From an uncultured Clostridia bacterium (GTDB taxonomy: Bacteria > Bacillota > Clostridia > Christensenellales > UBA1242), in the NCBI GenBank assembly GCA_944381135.1, contig CALWJY010000015.1:62001-126000 (forward strand): a DNA stretch of 64,000 nucleotides. The letters run 5' to 3'. The notes under the pieces were generated by a model that worked only from the letters and a program-made list of their open reading frames with translations, searched no databases and was not told the origin of the DNA. Every line of letters begins with the position of its first letter. The stretch's first letter is position 1. Below, piece after piece: positions 18,897 through 27,027 of the stretch. The position numbers and the translations under genes are program-made.

Positions 18897-21047
18897 CTAA
18901 TCTTTCTTCTCTTTTTTAATTGATTTTTTATCAGTCTTTATCGCCTTTTCTTCTTCTTTTTCTTCTTTTGGAATAATGCGTTTGAGGTCAATTCTGCCTT
19001 TTTCGTCAACTTTGATGACTTCAACTTCCACACTGTCACCAATCTTGACAACATCTTCAACCTTGTCAATACGCTTGTTTGAAAGTTTGGAAATGTGAAT
19101 CATCCCTTCCTTTCCACCTCCAAGGTCAACAAAAGCGCCAAAGTTCATGATGCGCACAACTTTTCCGTCATAAACATCTCCAACCTCAACATCTTCTGCA
19201 ATTGAAAGGATGATTTTCTTGGCTTTTTCGTTCATATCCGCGTCAACTGAGGCAACATAAACAGTTCCGTCATCCTCAATGTCAATCTTCACGCCTGTTT
19301 CGTCAATGATTTTGTTGATTGTCTTTCCGCCCGAACCAATCACATCCTTAATTTTGTCTGGGTCAATTGTGAAAGTGATGATTTTTGGAGCATATTTTGA
19401 AATTTCTGCTCTTGGCTTATCAATGCAAGCAAGAAGTTTCTGCATGATGAACATTCTTCCAATTTTTGCCCTTTCCAACGCTTCTGTCAAGATTGCTTTG
19501 TCAATTCCTTTAATTTTAATGTCCATTTGAATTGCTGTCACACCTTTGGCTGTTCCTGTCACCTTGAAGTCCATGTCGCCAAGGAAATCTTCAAGTCCTT
19601 GAATGTCGGAAAGCACGGCAACTTTGTGAGATTTTTCATCCTTAATCAAGCCCATTGCAATTCCAGACACAGGCGCTGAAATTGGAACACCTCCATCCAT
19701 AAGTGCCAAAGTCGAACCACAAACGCTTGCCATTGAAGATGAGCCGTTTGATGAAAGCACTTCTGAAACAATGCGGAGTGCATATGGGAAAACATCTTCT
19801 TTTGGAATGACAGGTTCAAGCGCGCGTTCTGCAAGTGCGCCATGTCCAATCTCTCGGCGTCCTGTGCTTTTAATCATGCGTGCCTCGCCTGTGGCATATG
19901 GTGGCATGTTGTAGTGATGAACATATCTGTTCACTTCTTCATCATCCAGCCCATCCAATTTTTGAACATCGCTGAAAGTGCCAAGTGTCAAAGCGGACAA
20001 AACTTGAGTTTCACCTCTTGTGAACACTGCCGAGCCATGAACTCTTGGAAGCAAGCCAACCTCGCACCAAATTGGACGAATTTCATCCAATTTTCTGCCG
20101 TCTGGACGGATGCCCTCGTTCAAAATTTTGGCACGAACTTTCTCTTTCTTAATTTTATAGAGCACATCTCCAATTTCGCGCTCTTTTTCTGGGAAGATTT
20201 CTGCAAAGTGAGCAAAGATGTCTGTTTTTGCCTCTTCTTCGCGCGCCTCACGCTCTGCCCTCACATATGTGTCAAGAACATGGTCATAGAGTTTGTCTGC
20301 ATATTCTCTGACAGCACTGTCAATTTCGTCTGGAATGACATAGTATGGAATTTTTGGATTGACAGGTTTGCCAATTTCTTCTTTGACTTTCTTCATGAAA
20401 ACAACAATTTTTTTGATTTCTTCATGTGCAAACATAATGGCATCAAGCATGACACTTTCTGGAATTTCATTTGCGCCCGCTTCCACCATCAAAACAGCAT
20501 CTTCTGTTCCGCTGACAGTCAAATGCAAATCGCTCTTTTCGCGCTCTTCCTGATTTGGATTGATGACAAATTTTCCATCAACCAAGCCCACTTGAACCGA
20601 GCCTGTTGGCCCAAGGAATGGGATGTCAGAAATTGAAAGTGCAAACGAAGAACCAAGCATTGCAAGTGCTTCTGGGCTGACATCTGGGTCAATTGAAAGT
20701 GCGGTTGCAACAACCACAACATCGTTGAAAAAGCCTTTTGGGAAAAGTGGACGAAGAGGTCTGTCAATCAGACGAGAAACCAAGATTGCCTTGTCACTTG
20801 GTCTGCCCTCACGCTTTTTGAACCCACCAGGAATTTTTCCAACTGAATACATCTTCTCTTGATATTCCACAGAAAGTGGGAAGAAATCAATGCCCGGCTT
20901 TGGCTCTTCACTCATTGTGACGTTCACCATGATTACGGTGTCGCCAGAGCGCACCAAACATGAGCCGTTTGACTGCCCGCAAAGTTTTCCTGTTTCAAAT
21001 GAGATGTCTTTTCCTGCAACATTAATCACAAATTTTTTGTATTCCAT
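18897..21047 (-). CDS. pnp: polyribonucleotide nucleotidyltransferase
   Basis: A 716-residue PNPase, the phosphorolytic 3'-5' exoribonuclease of the degradosome. Two RNase PH domains (about 10-225 and 310-545; GGVPISAPVSGIAMGLI is in the second), an intervening helical domain, then KH (IGSGGKTINKIIDETGVKI, near 560) and S1 (VGDVYDGKVVRIMNFGAFVD, near 625). A 20-residue Lys/Glu tail closes the protein. ATG 21047 is chosen because GAGGAA abuts an in-frame ATG at 21053 too closely for initiation there. Downstream of rpsO, the usual neighbour, with a small membrane gene between them. Confidence 0.97.
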   Translation of the reverse strand: MEYKKFVINVAGKDISFETGKLCGQSNGSCLVRSGDTVIMVNVTMSEEPKPGIDFFPLSVEYQEKMYSVGKIPGGFKKREGRPSDKAILVSRLIDRPLRPLFPKGFFNDVVVVATALSIDPDVSPEALAMLGSSFALSISDIPFLGPTGSVQVGLVDGKFVINPNQEEREKSDLHLTVSGTEDAVLMVEAGANEIPESVMLDAIMFAHEEIKKIVVFMKKVKEEIGKPVNPKIPYYVIPDEIDSAVREYADKLYDHVLDTYVRAEREAREEEAKTDIFAHFAEIFPEKEREIGDVLYKIKKEKVRAKILNEGIRPDGRKLDEIRPIWCEVGLLPRVHGSAVFTRGETQVLSALTLGTFSDVQKLDGLDDEEVNRYVHHYNMPPYATGEARMIKSTGRREIGHGALAERALEPVIPKEDVFPYALRIVSEVLSSNGSSSMASVCGSTLALMDGGVPISAPVSGIAMGLIKDEKSHKVAVLSDIQGLEDFLGDMDFKVTGTAKGVTAIQMDIKIKGIDKAILTEALERAKIGRMFIMQKLLACIDKPRAEISKYAPKIITFTIDPDKIKDVIGSGGKTINKIIDETGVKIDIEDDGTVYVASVDADMNEKAKKIILSIAEDVEVGDVYDGKVVRIMNFGAFVDLGGGKEGMIHISKLSNKRIDKVEDVVKIGDSVEVEVIKVDEKGRIDLKRIIPKEEKEEEKAIKTDKKSIKKEKKD

Positions 21048-21090
21048 AAACATTTCCTCTTTTTAATTTTTCATTGATAAATTGTTTGCA

Positions 21091-21357
21091 TCATTTGCCA
21101 TCTTGTTTGTCGTTTTCATTCTGCTTTGTTTCGTAATTGTCAAATTCGTCCAATTTTTCGCTTGACTCGTTTGACTTTTCGCGTTTTCTTTCCCAAACAG
21201 AATAGATGATGTAATAGACAGCATACGCAACCAAAATGCCTGTTGTGACATAGTGAAAGATTGAATTATTGTAGACAATGTTCAAAATCACCATAACAAA
21301 ACAAATCACACACAAGGCAAGATTGATGATTGAAAAAATCAGTTTCTTTTTGTTCAT
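21091..21357 (-). CDS. small two-helix membrane protein between rpsO and pnp, 88 aa
   Basis: No family recognised. Lys-rich start (MNKKK), two membrane helices (about residues 5-27 and 34-52), and a strongly charged cytoplasmic tail (RKREKSNESSEKLDEFDNYE). GAGGAAA precedes ATG 21357. It lies after the rpsO terminator and 43 bases before pnp, so it is made from rpsO read-through or from its own weak promoter. The neighbourhood gives no functional clue. Confidence 0.65.
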   Translation of the reverse strand: MNKKKLIFSIINLALCVICFVMVILNIVYNNSIFHYVTTGILVAYAVYYIIYSVWERKREKSNESSEKLDEFDNYETKQNENDKQDGK

Positions 21358-21374
21358 TTTCCTCTCAATTTAAA

Positions 21375-21412
21375 AAAGAAAGGGAGCAAAAAAAACAACT
21401 CCCCCTTTCTTT
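21375..21412 (-). terminator. rpsO terminator overlapping its stop codon
   Basis: AAAGAAAGGGGGAG pairs with CTCCCTTTCTTT on the minus strand with an A/T loop, followed by a T-run. The first stem bases lie in the rpsO stop codon, so translating ribosomes would cover them. Confidence 0.75.
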
Positions 21413-21680
21413 ACTTAATTTCTCTGATGTTTAATTCTTTGATAAGTTTTCTGTAAGCCTCAATGTCACGGTCTTTAAGATATTGCAAAAATGCTCTACG
21501 CTTTCCAACCATAATCAAAAGACCACGTCTTGAGTGATTGTCTTTTTTGTTGACTTTGAGGTGTTCTGTCAAGTGGTTGATTCTTTCAGTGAGAAGAGCC
21601 ACTTGCACTTGAACTGAGCCGGTGTCATTTTCGGACTGTTTGAACTTTCCAATGATTTCCTGCTTCTTTTGCTTGTCCAT
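21411..21680 (-). CDS. rpsO: 30S ribosomal protein S15
   Basis: An 89-residue S15, the normal length, which binds the three-way junction of the central 16S domain. Diagnostic segments: [23 protein letters not shown], split here as [16 protein letters not shown] then NHLTEHL, and [16 protein letters not shown]. The ATG 21680 behind GGAGGGG is used; the longer frame beginning at 21710 is part of the leader. Preceded by a promoter and a structured leader that probably mediates autoregulation. Confidence 0.97.
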   Translation of the reverse strand: MDKQKKQEIIGKFKQSENDTGSVQVQVALLTERINHLTEHLKVNKKDNHSRRGLLIMVGKRRAFLQYLKDRDIEAYRKLIKELNIREIK

Positions 21681-21765
21681 ATTCCCCTCCATATAAAATT
21701 TTTCTCCCATAACGAAGTTTTGGGTCTGAAGGAATTCCGCAAAACTGCGTCAATAGGTCATCGAC
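21681..21765 (-). promoter_or_regulatory. rpsO leader, candidate S15 autoregulatory element
   Basis: About 85 transcribed bases upstream of rpsO. GTTTTG and CAAAAC can pair around GGAATTCC, and CGCA/TGCG is an alternative, so mutually exclusive folds are possible. In other Firmicutes S15 represses its own leader. This is an inference from position and pairing; I did not match it to a named RNA family. Confidence 0.5.
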
Positions 21766-21771
21766 TTTCAT

Positions 21772-21800
21772 ATTTTAACACACAAAAAAAATTTTTGCAA
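21772..21800 (-). promoter_or_regulatory. rpsO promoter
   Basis: On the minus strand TTGCAA (21795-21800), 17-bp spacer, TAAAAT (21772-21777). Confidence 0.7.
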
Positions 21801-21861
21801 CAATTTTTGTAAAATTAATCAAAAAAATGACCTTTTTCATATTAATTATAATTAAAGACTT

Positions 21862-22671
21862 TTAATGACTATGAAGAAATTTTTTCTCGTTCTTTCGAAT
21901 TGGAACAATTTTGTCCTCTTCGTCCGCAGTTTCCAAAGATTTTTTGAGTGCGTCCATAAGGTTTGCAATGGTTTTTGGCTTCTCTGCTTTTGGAGCATGA
22001 ATTTTCTGTCCGGCAATTTTGTCATCAATCGCCTTACGCACACGCTTTTTATATTCATTTTGATAGGCATTAATGTCGAATTTCTTTGTCATGTTTTCAA
22101 TCAATTTTTTGGCAAGTTCCAATTCTTCTTTTTTGACAGCATCAACTGGTTTTGAAACAGGATTTTCTTGCACTTCATCTGCAAAATGCAATTTTGAAAC
22201 CACCAAAAAACCGTCAATCGCACGCACAGCAAGCAAACTTTCCTTTGTGCCCAAAACAGCCTTAGCAATGCCAACTTTCTTTTCGCTTGCAAGCGCTTTT
22301 TGAAGCAAAGAATAGGCATTTTTTGCACCGTTTGGCTCGACATAATATGAATCTTCAAAGAAAATCGGGTCAATTTCATCAAGTTTTGAAAATTGCAGAA
22401 TTTCAATGTTTTCATCTCGTTTGGTTTTCAATTTTTCAAGTTCTTGATTTGTCAAAATGACATATTTGTTTTTCTCATATTCATACCCTTTCACGATGTC
22501 CTCAGGCGAAATTTTTACCGGGCAATCTTCGCATGTTTTCTTATATTTAATCCGCTTTCCCGTCTTTTTGTGAATGAGGTTAAAGCCGATGTCAGTGTTT
22601 TTCGTGCAAGAATAAAGCGTGATTGGAATATAAACCAACCCAAATTGAATTGCGGTTTTGATTTTTGCCAT
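21862..22671 (-). CDS. ku: DNA end-binding protein Ku
   Basis: A 269-residue bacterial Ku, which forms a ring on DNA ends and recruits LigD. Family marks: start MAKIKTAIQFGLVYIPITLY (family WKGxISFGLVxIPVxLY), HKKTGKRIKYKKTCEDCP (family ...RIRYKKVCExCGxEV), VKGYEYEKNKYVILT, and the conserved core ending NAYQNEYKKRVRKAIDDKI. The Lys-rich C-terminal extension (KAEKPKTIANLMDALKKSL) matches the minimal LigD-interacting tail. GGAGG before ATG 22671; the ORF's upstream part is discarded. A perfect inverted repeat lies just upstream of the ribosome site. An XRE regulator gene precedes it on the same strand. Confidence 0.95.
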   Translation of the reverse strand: MAKIKTAIQFGLVYIPITLYSCTKNTDIGFNLIHKKTGKRIKYKKTCEDCPVKISPEDIVKGYEYEKNKYVILTNQELEKLKTKRDENIEILQFSKLDEIDPIFFEDSYYVEPNGAKNAYSLLQKALASEKKVGIAKAVLGTKESLLAVRAIDGFLVVSKLHFADEVQENPVSKPVDAVKKEELELAKKLIENMTKKFDINAYQNEYKKRVRKAIDDKIAGQKIHAPKAEKPKTIANLMDALKKSLETADEEDKIVPIRKNEKKFLHSH

Positions 22672-22681
22672 AATGCCTCCA

Positions 22682-22704
22682 TTTTTGCATATTATGTGCA
22701 AAAA
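22682..22704. repeat. 8-bp inverted repeat just upstream of the ku ribosome site
   Basis: TTTTTGCA, 7-base loop, TGCAAAAA, ending two bases from the GGAGG of ku. Suited to be an operator or a hairpin controlling ku translation. The adjacent XRE-type gene is an obvious candidate regulator. Inference only. Confidence 0.5.
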
Positions 22705-22799
22705 GTCGTCAAAAAACACAGAAAAAGAAGGCAAACTCAATGTTCACCTTTTTAATATAAAATTTTCAAGTGAATTAAAATTTTAAAGTGGAAAATTTG

Positions 22800-23123
22800 T
22801 CATTTCAACTTATCCATAATTTCAAGCACCAGCTTTTTGTTGTCTTCGCTCAATTTGTTCCACTTTTCAATCACCTTGCGTTCTTCGTCATATGTTGCAG
22901 GATTTTTGCTGAAAAATTCGTCAGTTGAAACGCCCATAACTTTAATTGCGTCCAAAAGCATTTCGGAAGGCATGTTAAGTGTTCCCATTTCATATTTTCC
23001 AACATACCCATCACTCATTCCAAGCCTTTGAGACAAATCTCTTGCGGAAAGATGAGCTTTTGTTCTAAAAAAGCTGAATCTCTCCACTAAAAATTTTCTA
23101 TATTCGTTTTTATATTCTTTCAT
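22800..23123 (-). CDS. XRE-family helix-turn-helix regulator, 107 aa
   Basis: N-terminal HTH (about residues 15-70): LSARDLSQRLGMSDGYVGKYEMGTLNMP shown here in parts, LSARDLSQRLGMSDGYV then GKYEMG, in the Cro/CI pattern. The C-terminal 40 residues form a charged helix (EERKVIEKWNKLSEDNKKL) typical of small XRE regulators. ATG 23123 after GGGGAA is preferred to ATG 23159, which lacks a ribosome site. It sits upstream of ku in the same direction with about 128 bp between them. Targets unknown; a link to ku is possible but unproven. Confidence 0.8.
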   Translation of the reverse strand: MKEYKNEYRKFLVERFSFFRTKAHLSARDLSQRLGMSDGYVGKYEMGTLNMPSEMLLDAIKVMGVSTDEFFSKNPATYDEERKVIEKWNKLSEDNKKLVLEIMDKLK

Positions 23124-23194
23124 ATTTAATTTCCCCAATAATATTTTAAAATTATTCATAAATCCAGATTGTCACTGAAAGTATGCAAAAAAGT

Positions 23195-23222
23195 TTGAAA
23201 TTGAATAATTTTATGTTATAAT
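23195..23222 (+). promoter_or_regulatory. promoter upstream of the 29-codon ORF
   Basis: TTGAAA (23195-23200), 16-bp spacer, TATAAT (23217-23222). A GGAGG and ATG follow at 23255-23266. Confidence 0.65.
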
Positions 23223-23263
23223 GAGTAATATGAATGATTTAATGCGAATTTCACGGAGGATTT

Positions 23264-23353
23264 ATGAATAAATTTGTTAACAAGAAAAAATCGTGCCACC
23301 TGTCTGAAAAAATCTGCATGGCACCAGAGGGAAAACAATCCAAACCCTCTTGA
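23264..23353 (+). CDS. possible 29-aa small protein, or structured RNA
   Basis: A short frame too small for routine gene calling: ATG 23264, CGGAGG four bases upstream, product with a Lys-rich start, two Cys and the C-terminal stretch MAPEGKQSKPS. The same DNA folds well as RNA: GTGCCA pairs with TGGCAC (23293-23323 region) and AGAGGG with CCCTCT (about 23325-23350), the second stem reaching the stop codon. Either a small basic peptide or a regulatory RNA in which the ORF is incidental. No family recognised. The rest of the 23124-23563 gap holds only two promoters. Confidence 0.45.
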   Translation: MNKFVNKKKSCHLSEKICMAPEGKQSKPS

Positions 23354-23464
23354 AACCTATCTAACACGCTATTGTGATTTCTTCATGTGAATTTAAAAAA
23401 TCCAAAACAGATTTCTCGCGTTTTTGGCGCCAACAAAAAATATTTAAAATTTTTTAATTTTCTT

Positions 23465-23492
23465 TTGCGATTTCTTATTGTTATGGTATAAT
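23465..23492 (+). promoter_or_regulatory. promoter of the glycosyltransferase gene
   Basis: TTGCGA (23465-23470), 16-bp spacer, TATAAT (23487-23492), about 65 bases upstream of the start codon. Confidence 0.7.
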
Positions 23493-23563
23493 ACATAAAA
23501 GTTTCAAACAAAAAACAAACTTTTTAAGAGTAAACAATTAGATAAGGAAAGGAAAATTAAAAC

Positions 23564-24766
23564 ATGATAATCACACTTGTCACCGACCAATTTTTTCAAA
23601 ACAACCATGGAACAAGCGTTTCCGCTCAACGCATTCATGACGAACTTGTCAAAAGAGGTCACACTGTCAGAGTGCTTGCTGTGTGCAACAATAATGGCAC
23701 GGCTTATGCTTTAAAGGAGAGATATTTTGGCAAGCCAATCACAAAACTCATCAATTCTCAAGGGTTCATTTTTGCAAAGCCAGACAAAGACACCATGAGA
23801 AAAGCAATTGAAGGCGCTGACATTGTTCATGTTTATATGCCTTTTAAACTTGGATATAAAACCATCAAAATGTGTCGAGAAATGAATGTTCCATGCACAG
23901 CAGCTTTTCATATTGTGCCAGAAAACATCACCTCCACACTGTATATGGAAGATTTCCATTTGCTCAATTTTTCGTTGTGGCAAAAGTTTTATAATTCCAC
24001 CTACAGATATGTTCAGCACATCCACTGTCCATCACTTATGGTGGCAAAACAACTGGAAAAACACAAGTTCAACTCAACTCTACATGTCATCTCAAATGGA
24101 TATAACAACATCTTCAGAATGCAAAAAGAAGAAAAACCAGAGATGTTCAAAAACAAATTTGTCATCACTTTTGTTGGCAGATTTTCGCGTGAAAAAAGAT
24201 ATGACCTCATCATCAAAGCCGTGAATGCAAGCAAACATCGCGATCAAATTCAACTCATTTTCGGTGGAAAAGGTCCAGTGAAAAAACAAATCATGAAGAT
24301 GGCAATGAAGTTGCCAAACTATCCTGTTTTCAGTTTCTTCACACAACAACAACTGATTTCGCTGTTCAATTTTGCCGACTTATACATTCACCCCGCCGAC
24401 ATTGAGGTTGAAGGCATGAGTTGCTTGGAAGCCATCGCCTGCGGATGCGTTCCTGTGGTGTCTGACAGTCAGAAATCGGCAAGTTCTCAATTTGCAGTTT
24501 CAAAGCATAGCATTTTCAAAAATGGAGATTTCAAATCTTTGGCTCAACAAATTGATTGGTGGATTGAACATCCCGAAGAACTTAAAGCAGAAAAAGAAAT
24601 TGTGGCAAAGCACGCCCAAAACTTTACAGTTGAAAAAAGCATGAATTTCTACATTAACATGTTCGAACAAGCCATCAAGGATTGGAATAAAAATTTTGAC
24701 GGAAAGGCAAAGGACGCCCCAAAACCAAAAATTGTCAACTATTATGAAACAACCGAAGTTGAATGA
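23564..24766 (+). CDS. GT4-family glycosyltransferase
   Basis: A 400-residue GT-B fold enzyme. The N-terminal domain begins MIITLVTDQFFQNNHGTSVS with the glycine-containing acceptor-side loop. The C-terminal domain has GRFSREKRYDLIIKAV and the EX7E-type motif EVEGMSCLEA that binds the sugar nucleotide. This overall pattern is shared with diacylglycerol glucosyltransferases and mannosyltransferases, so a membrane glycolipid product is plausible, though the acceptor is not determinable. No membrane helix. AAGGAAAGG precedes ATG 23564. Monocistronic: own promoter and own terminator. Confidence 0.88.
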   Translation: MIITLVTDQFFQNNHGTSVSAQRIHDELVKRGHTVRVLAVCNNNGTAYALKERYFGKPITKLINSQGFIFAKPDKDTMRKAIEGADIVHVYMPFKLGYKTIKMCREMNVPCTAAFHIVPENITSTLYMEDFHLLNFSLWQKFYNSTYRYVQHIHCPSLMVAKQLEKHKFNSTLHVISNGYNNIFRMQKEEKPEMFKNKFVITFVGRFSREKRYDLIIKAVNASKHRDQIQLIFGGKGPVKKQIMKMAMKLPNYPVFSFFTQQQLISLFNFADLYIHPADIEVEGMSCLEAIACGCVPVVSDSQKSASSQFAVSKHSIFKNGDFKSLAQQIDWWIEHPEELKAEKEIVAKHAQNFTVEKSMNFYINMFEQAIKDWNKNFDGKAKDAPKPKIVNYYETTEVE

Positions 24767-24847
24767 TGAAAACAAAAGGCAAAATTTTTAAAATTCTTTT
24801 ACGATTCTTCTTAAAAAACGCAAATTAAATCTCGCATTTAATAGACA

Positions 24848-24876
24848 AAAAACAGCATGCAAAAGTTGCTGTTTTT
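24848..24876 (+). terminator. terminator of the glycosyltransferase gene
   Basis: AAAAACAGCA / TGCTGTTTTT, 9-base loop, then CTTTTT. Confidence 0.85.
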
Positions 24877-24990
24877 CTTTTTAAATGAATCAAACGAATT
24901 AAACAAATTGAAATGTAAAATTTTAAACCACTTTTTCCACATTTAATTTAATTTTTAATAAACATTTGTTGGTTCAGCGCTCGTACAAAT

Positions 24991-25188
24991 CTATTTTGAA
25001 AGCTCATCGTCTTTTGTGGCTTTTCTGACTTCTTTGGCATAAACAGAATAGGCACTTGTTCTGGAAATTCCTCCCAAATTTTCCCCACTCTGATTTTTCT
25101 CAGCACCAGAGTCGTCTTTTTCACCTCTTTTTTGAATATATTTCACATAAGCACTTGTTTTTGTTGGAATTGTTCTGTTTTCTTCCAT
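24991..25188 (-). CDS. 65-aa hydrophilic protein with a duplicated TSAYxxYxK motif
   Basis: No family recognised. Two similar blocks, KTSAYVKYIQKR (residues about 10-21) and RTSAYSVYAKEV (about 43-54), flank a Glu/Ser/Gly-rich spacer. The product is soluble and highly charged. GGAG lies nine bases before ATG 25188, and a strong promoter lies about 100 bases upstream, so it is very likely expressed. Tyr-rich short repeats could be a protein-binding or phosphorylation site; this is speculation. Confidence 0.6.
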   Translation of the reverse strand: MEENRTIPTKTSAYVKYIQKRGEKDDSGAEKNQSGENLGGISRTSAYSVYAKEVRKATKDDELSK

Positions 25189-25287
25189 TTCTTTTGTCTC
25201 CTTTTTAAAATTCAAACTGCTTAAGTTTGCAACCAATTTCTTTTATGTTCCTGTGCGTCTTTTGCATTAATTCGCATTAATATGATT

Positions 25288-25316
25288 ATTATATCACAAA
25301 ACACAACATTTGTCAA
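25288..25316 (-). promoter_or_regulatory. promoter of the 65-aa gene
   Basis: Minus strand TTGACA (25311-25316), 17-bp spacer, extended -10 TGTGATATAAT with TATAAT at 25288-25293. It overlaps the last codons of the upstream peptidase gene. Its 30 bp closely match the floA promoter. Confidence 0.8.
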
Positions 25317-26776
25317 ATCCCAATTTTAACAGTGCCATTGGTCCAAGATTTAAACAAACCTTCCAAATTTATGCCTGCACTTTTGCTGAAACTTTCAATC
25401 AACCTTTCGGAAGAGGAGTTTTTGAAAGAATAGTCTTCAAAATAGTCACGCAAACATTTGAAAAATTTTCGGTCACTCATAGAGGAACGCACACAGTCAA
25501 ACAAAAGCATCCCTTTGGTGTAGGTGCAGTTGACATATTCTGGCTCTGTTGCAAATTGGTTTAAATTCCTGTCCATACTTTCATCGCACTGCCCATAAAT
25601 TGAAACAAAAATTCGGACAAAATTTTGATATGTTGCCCGTGCGTTTTCCATAATGACTGAATATTGCAAGCCATATTCGGAATTTTTCTCATAAAACAAT
25701 GCACAAGAAAATTCCGTCAACCCCTCGTCCACCCATGCATCCGTGAACTCATTGTTTCCAACAACGCCATACCACCACTGATGAGCAATCTCATGCACAA
25801 TCACATAGTCCACAGTTTCCGCGTCCAAATCGTCTGCAATCATGACAAGATTTGGATATTCCATACCGCCGAAACAAAAATCGTTTTTGACAACAGAAAG
25901 TTGTGAATATGGATATTTTCCAAAAAGTTCTCCAAAGGTTTCCACTGCTTTCACTGCAGTTTCCAAGTGTGCCTGCGCATTGTCATCGTCATAAAAATAA
26001 TAATTAACCGTCACACCATCTGCGTCCGCACTGATTTTTTCAAATTTTTCAGAAAGAACAAAGCAAAAATCTCTCACTTTTGGCGCCGAAATTGTTGCTG
26101 TCACCTCGCCCGCATTTGAACTTTCCGCCGTCACCTCACTTGTGCTTGCAAGTGTGAAAGATTGTGGGTATGTGATTTCAACCTCGAAATTGGAAACATC
26201 AGAATAAAACGGGTCGCCATTTGTGGCAAATTCATTTTTGACAAAACCATTCTCATAAACGCACGCAATCGGGAAAAAGTTTCCAAAATTGACCGTGCTG
26301 TTTCCATAGCCAAGTCTATGGCGGATGTTTGCAAGATTGACGCAAAACTCCATGTCAATTGTCACTGCTTCATTTGGAAAAAGTTCTTCGACAAGAGCCA
26401 CAGTCAAAATTGCTCCGCTTTCACTGATTGAAAATTGCGCCACCGTTCCGCCCACTTCAACACTTGAAAACTCAATGTTTCCAAAACTCTCTCCATTTGG
26501 ATAAGCTCGCGTCGTGTAGGATGTCGAAACCACCTTTTGCCCCTCATCAAACGCATTGGAATAAAGGAAAAAGCAAACCTCGTTCAACACATTGTCTGAA
26601 GAATTAACATATTCCACACTTTGAGCACATTGCAAACTCTTGGCATCGTCATCATAGGTGGCAGAAATTTGATAGGAACTCAATTTTTCTGCATTTTGAC
26701 CACATCCCACCAAGAACAGAGGCAGGCATAAGAGCAGAACAAAAACAAAATTCAAAACAACCGCAAACTTTTTCAT
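25313..26776 (-). CDS. M1-family (gluzincin) metallopeptidase lipoprotein
   Basis: A 487-residue extracytoplasmic aminopeptidase-like protein. Signal peptide MKKFAVVLNFVFVLLLCLPL followed by lipobox LVGC, so it should be lipid-anchored. Zinc site HEIAHQWW followed 18 residues later by the Glu of WVDEGLTEF (HExxHx18E), near residues 297-320. The exopeptidase motif upstream reads FGGMEYPN (family GxMEN), which fits with one inserted aromatic residue. The N-terminal region is a beta-rich saddle domain. ATG 26776 gives the proper signal peptide; an upstream ATG at 26809 would mask it. No clear ribosome site. Peptide scavenging or cell-wall peptide trimming are possible. Confidence 0.85.
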   Translation of the reverse strand: MKKFAVVLNFVFVLLLCLPLFLVGCGQNAEKLSSYQISATYDDDAKSLQCAQSVEYVNSSDNVLNEVCFFLYSNAFDEGQKVVSTSYTTRAYPNGESFGNIEFSSVEVGGTVAQFSISESGAILTVALVEELFPNEAVTIDMEFCVNLANIRHRLGYGNSTVNFGNFFPIACVYENGFVKNEFATNGDPFYSDVSNFEVEITYPQSFTLASTSEVTAESSNAGEVTATISAPKVRDFCFVLSEKFEKISADADGVTVNYYFYDDDNAQAHLETAVKAVETFGELFGKYPYSQLSVVKNDFCFGGMEYPNLVMIADDLDAETVDYVIVHEIAHQWWYGVVGNNEFTDAWVDEGLTEFSCALFYEKNSEYGLQYSVIMENARATYQNFVRIFVSIYGQCDESMDRNLNQFATEPEYVNCTYTKGMLLFDCVRSSMSDRKFFKCLRDYFEDYSFKNSSSERLIESFSKSAGINLEGLFKSWTNGTVKIGI

Positions 26777-26821
26777 GGAATATTCATATTCTCTTGTCCG
26801 CAAAAACATTCACTCAAAAAG

Positions 26822-26851
26822 TTGTCAAACCAAACACTTTTGTGATATCAT
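26822..26851 (+). promoter_or_regulatory. promoter of the dnaB-dnaI type pair
   Basis: TTGTCA (26822-26827), 18-bp spacer ending TTTTGTGA, then TATCAT (26846-26851). The leader to ATG 27028 is about 170 bases; no hairpin of note is seen in it. Confidence 0.55.
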
Positions 26852-27027
26852 TATAAATGATTTAAAGTTTTCTGTTGGCTCGCAAGTTGAAAATGTGTAG
26901 TTATGCAAAAATTTTATAAACATCAAAGTCCATCATTAAACTGAAAGCGTTTGAAAACAATTTTGAATGTTAAGTTGGAGACGGTTTTAAAAATTAAAAT
27001 AAAATCGTCACAAAAAAAGGAGACATC

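Noticed and set aside
22671..22720. Sigma-G promoter for ku
   Set aside because: A CATAATA-like -10 exists in the inverted repeat, but no matching -35 and it would lie too close to the ribosome site.
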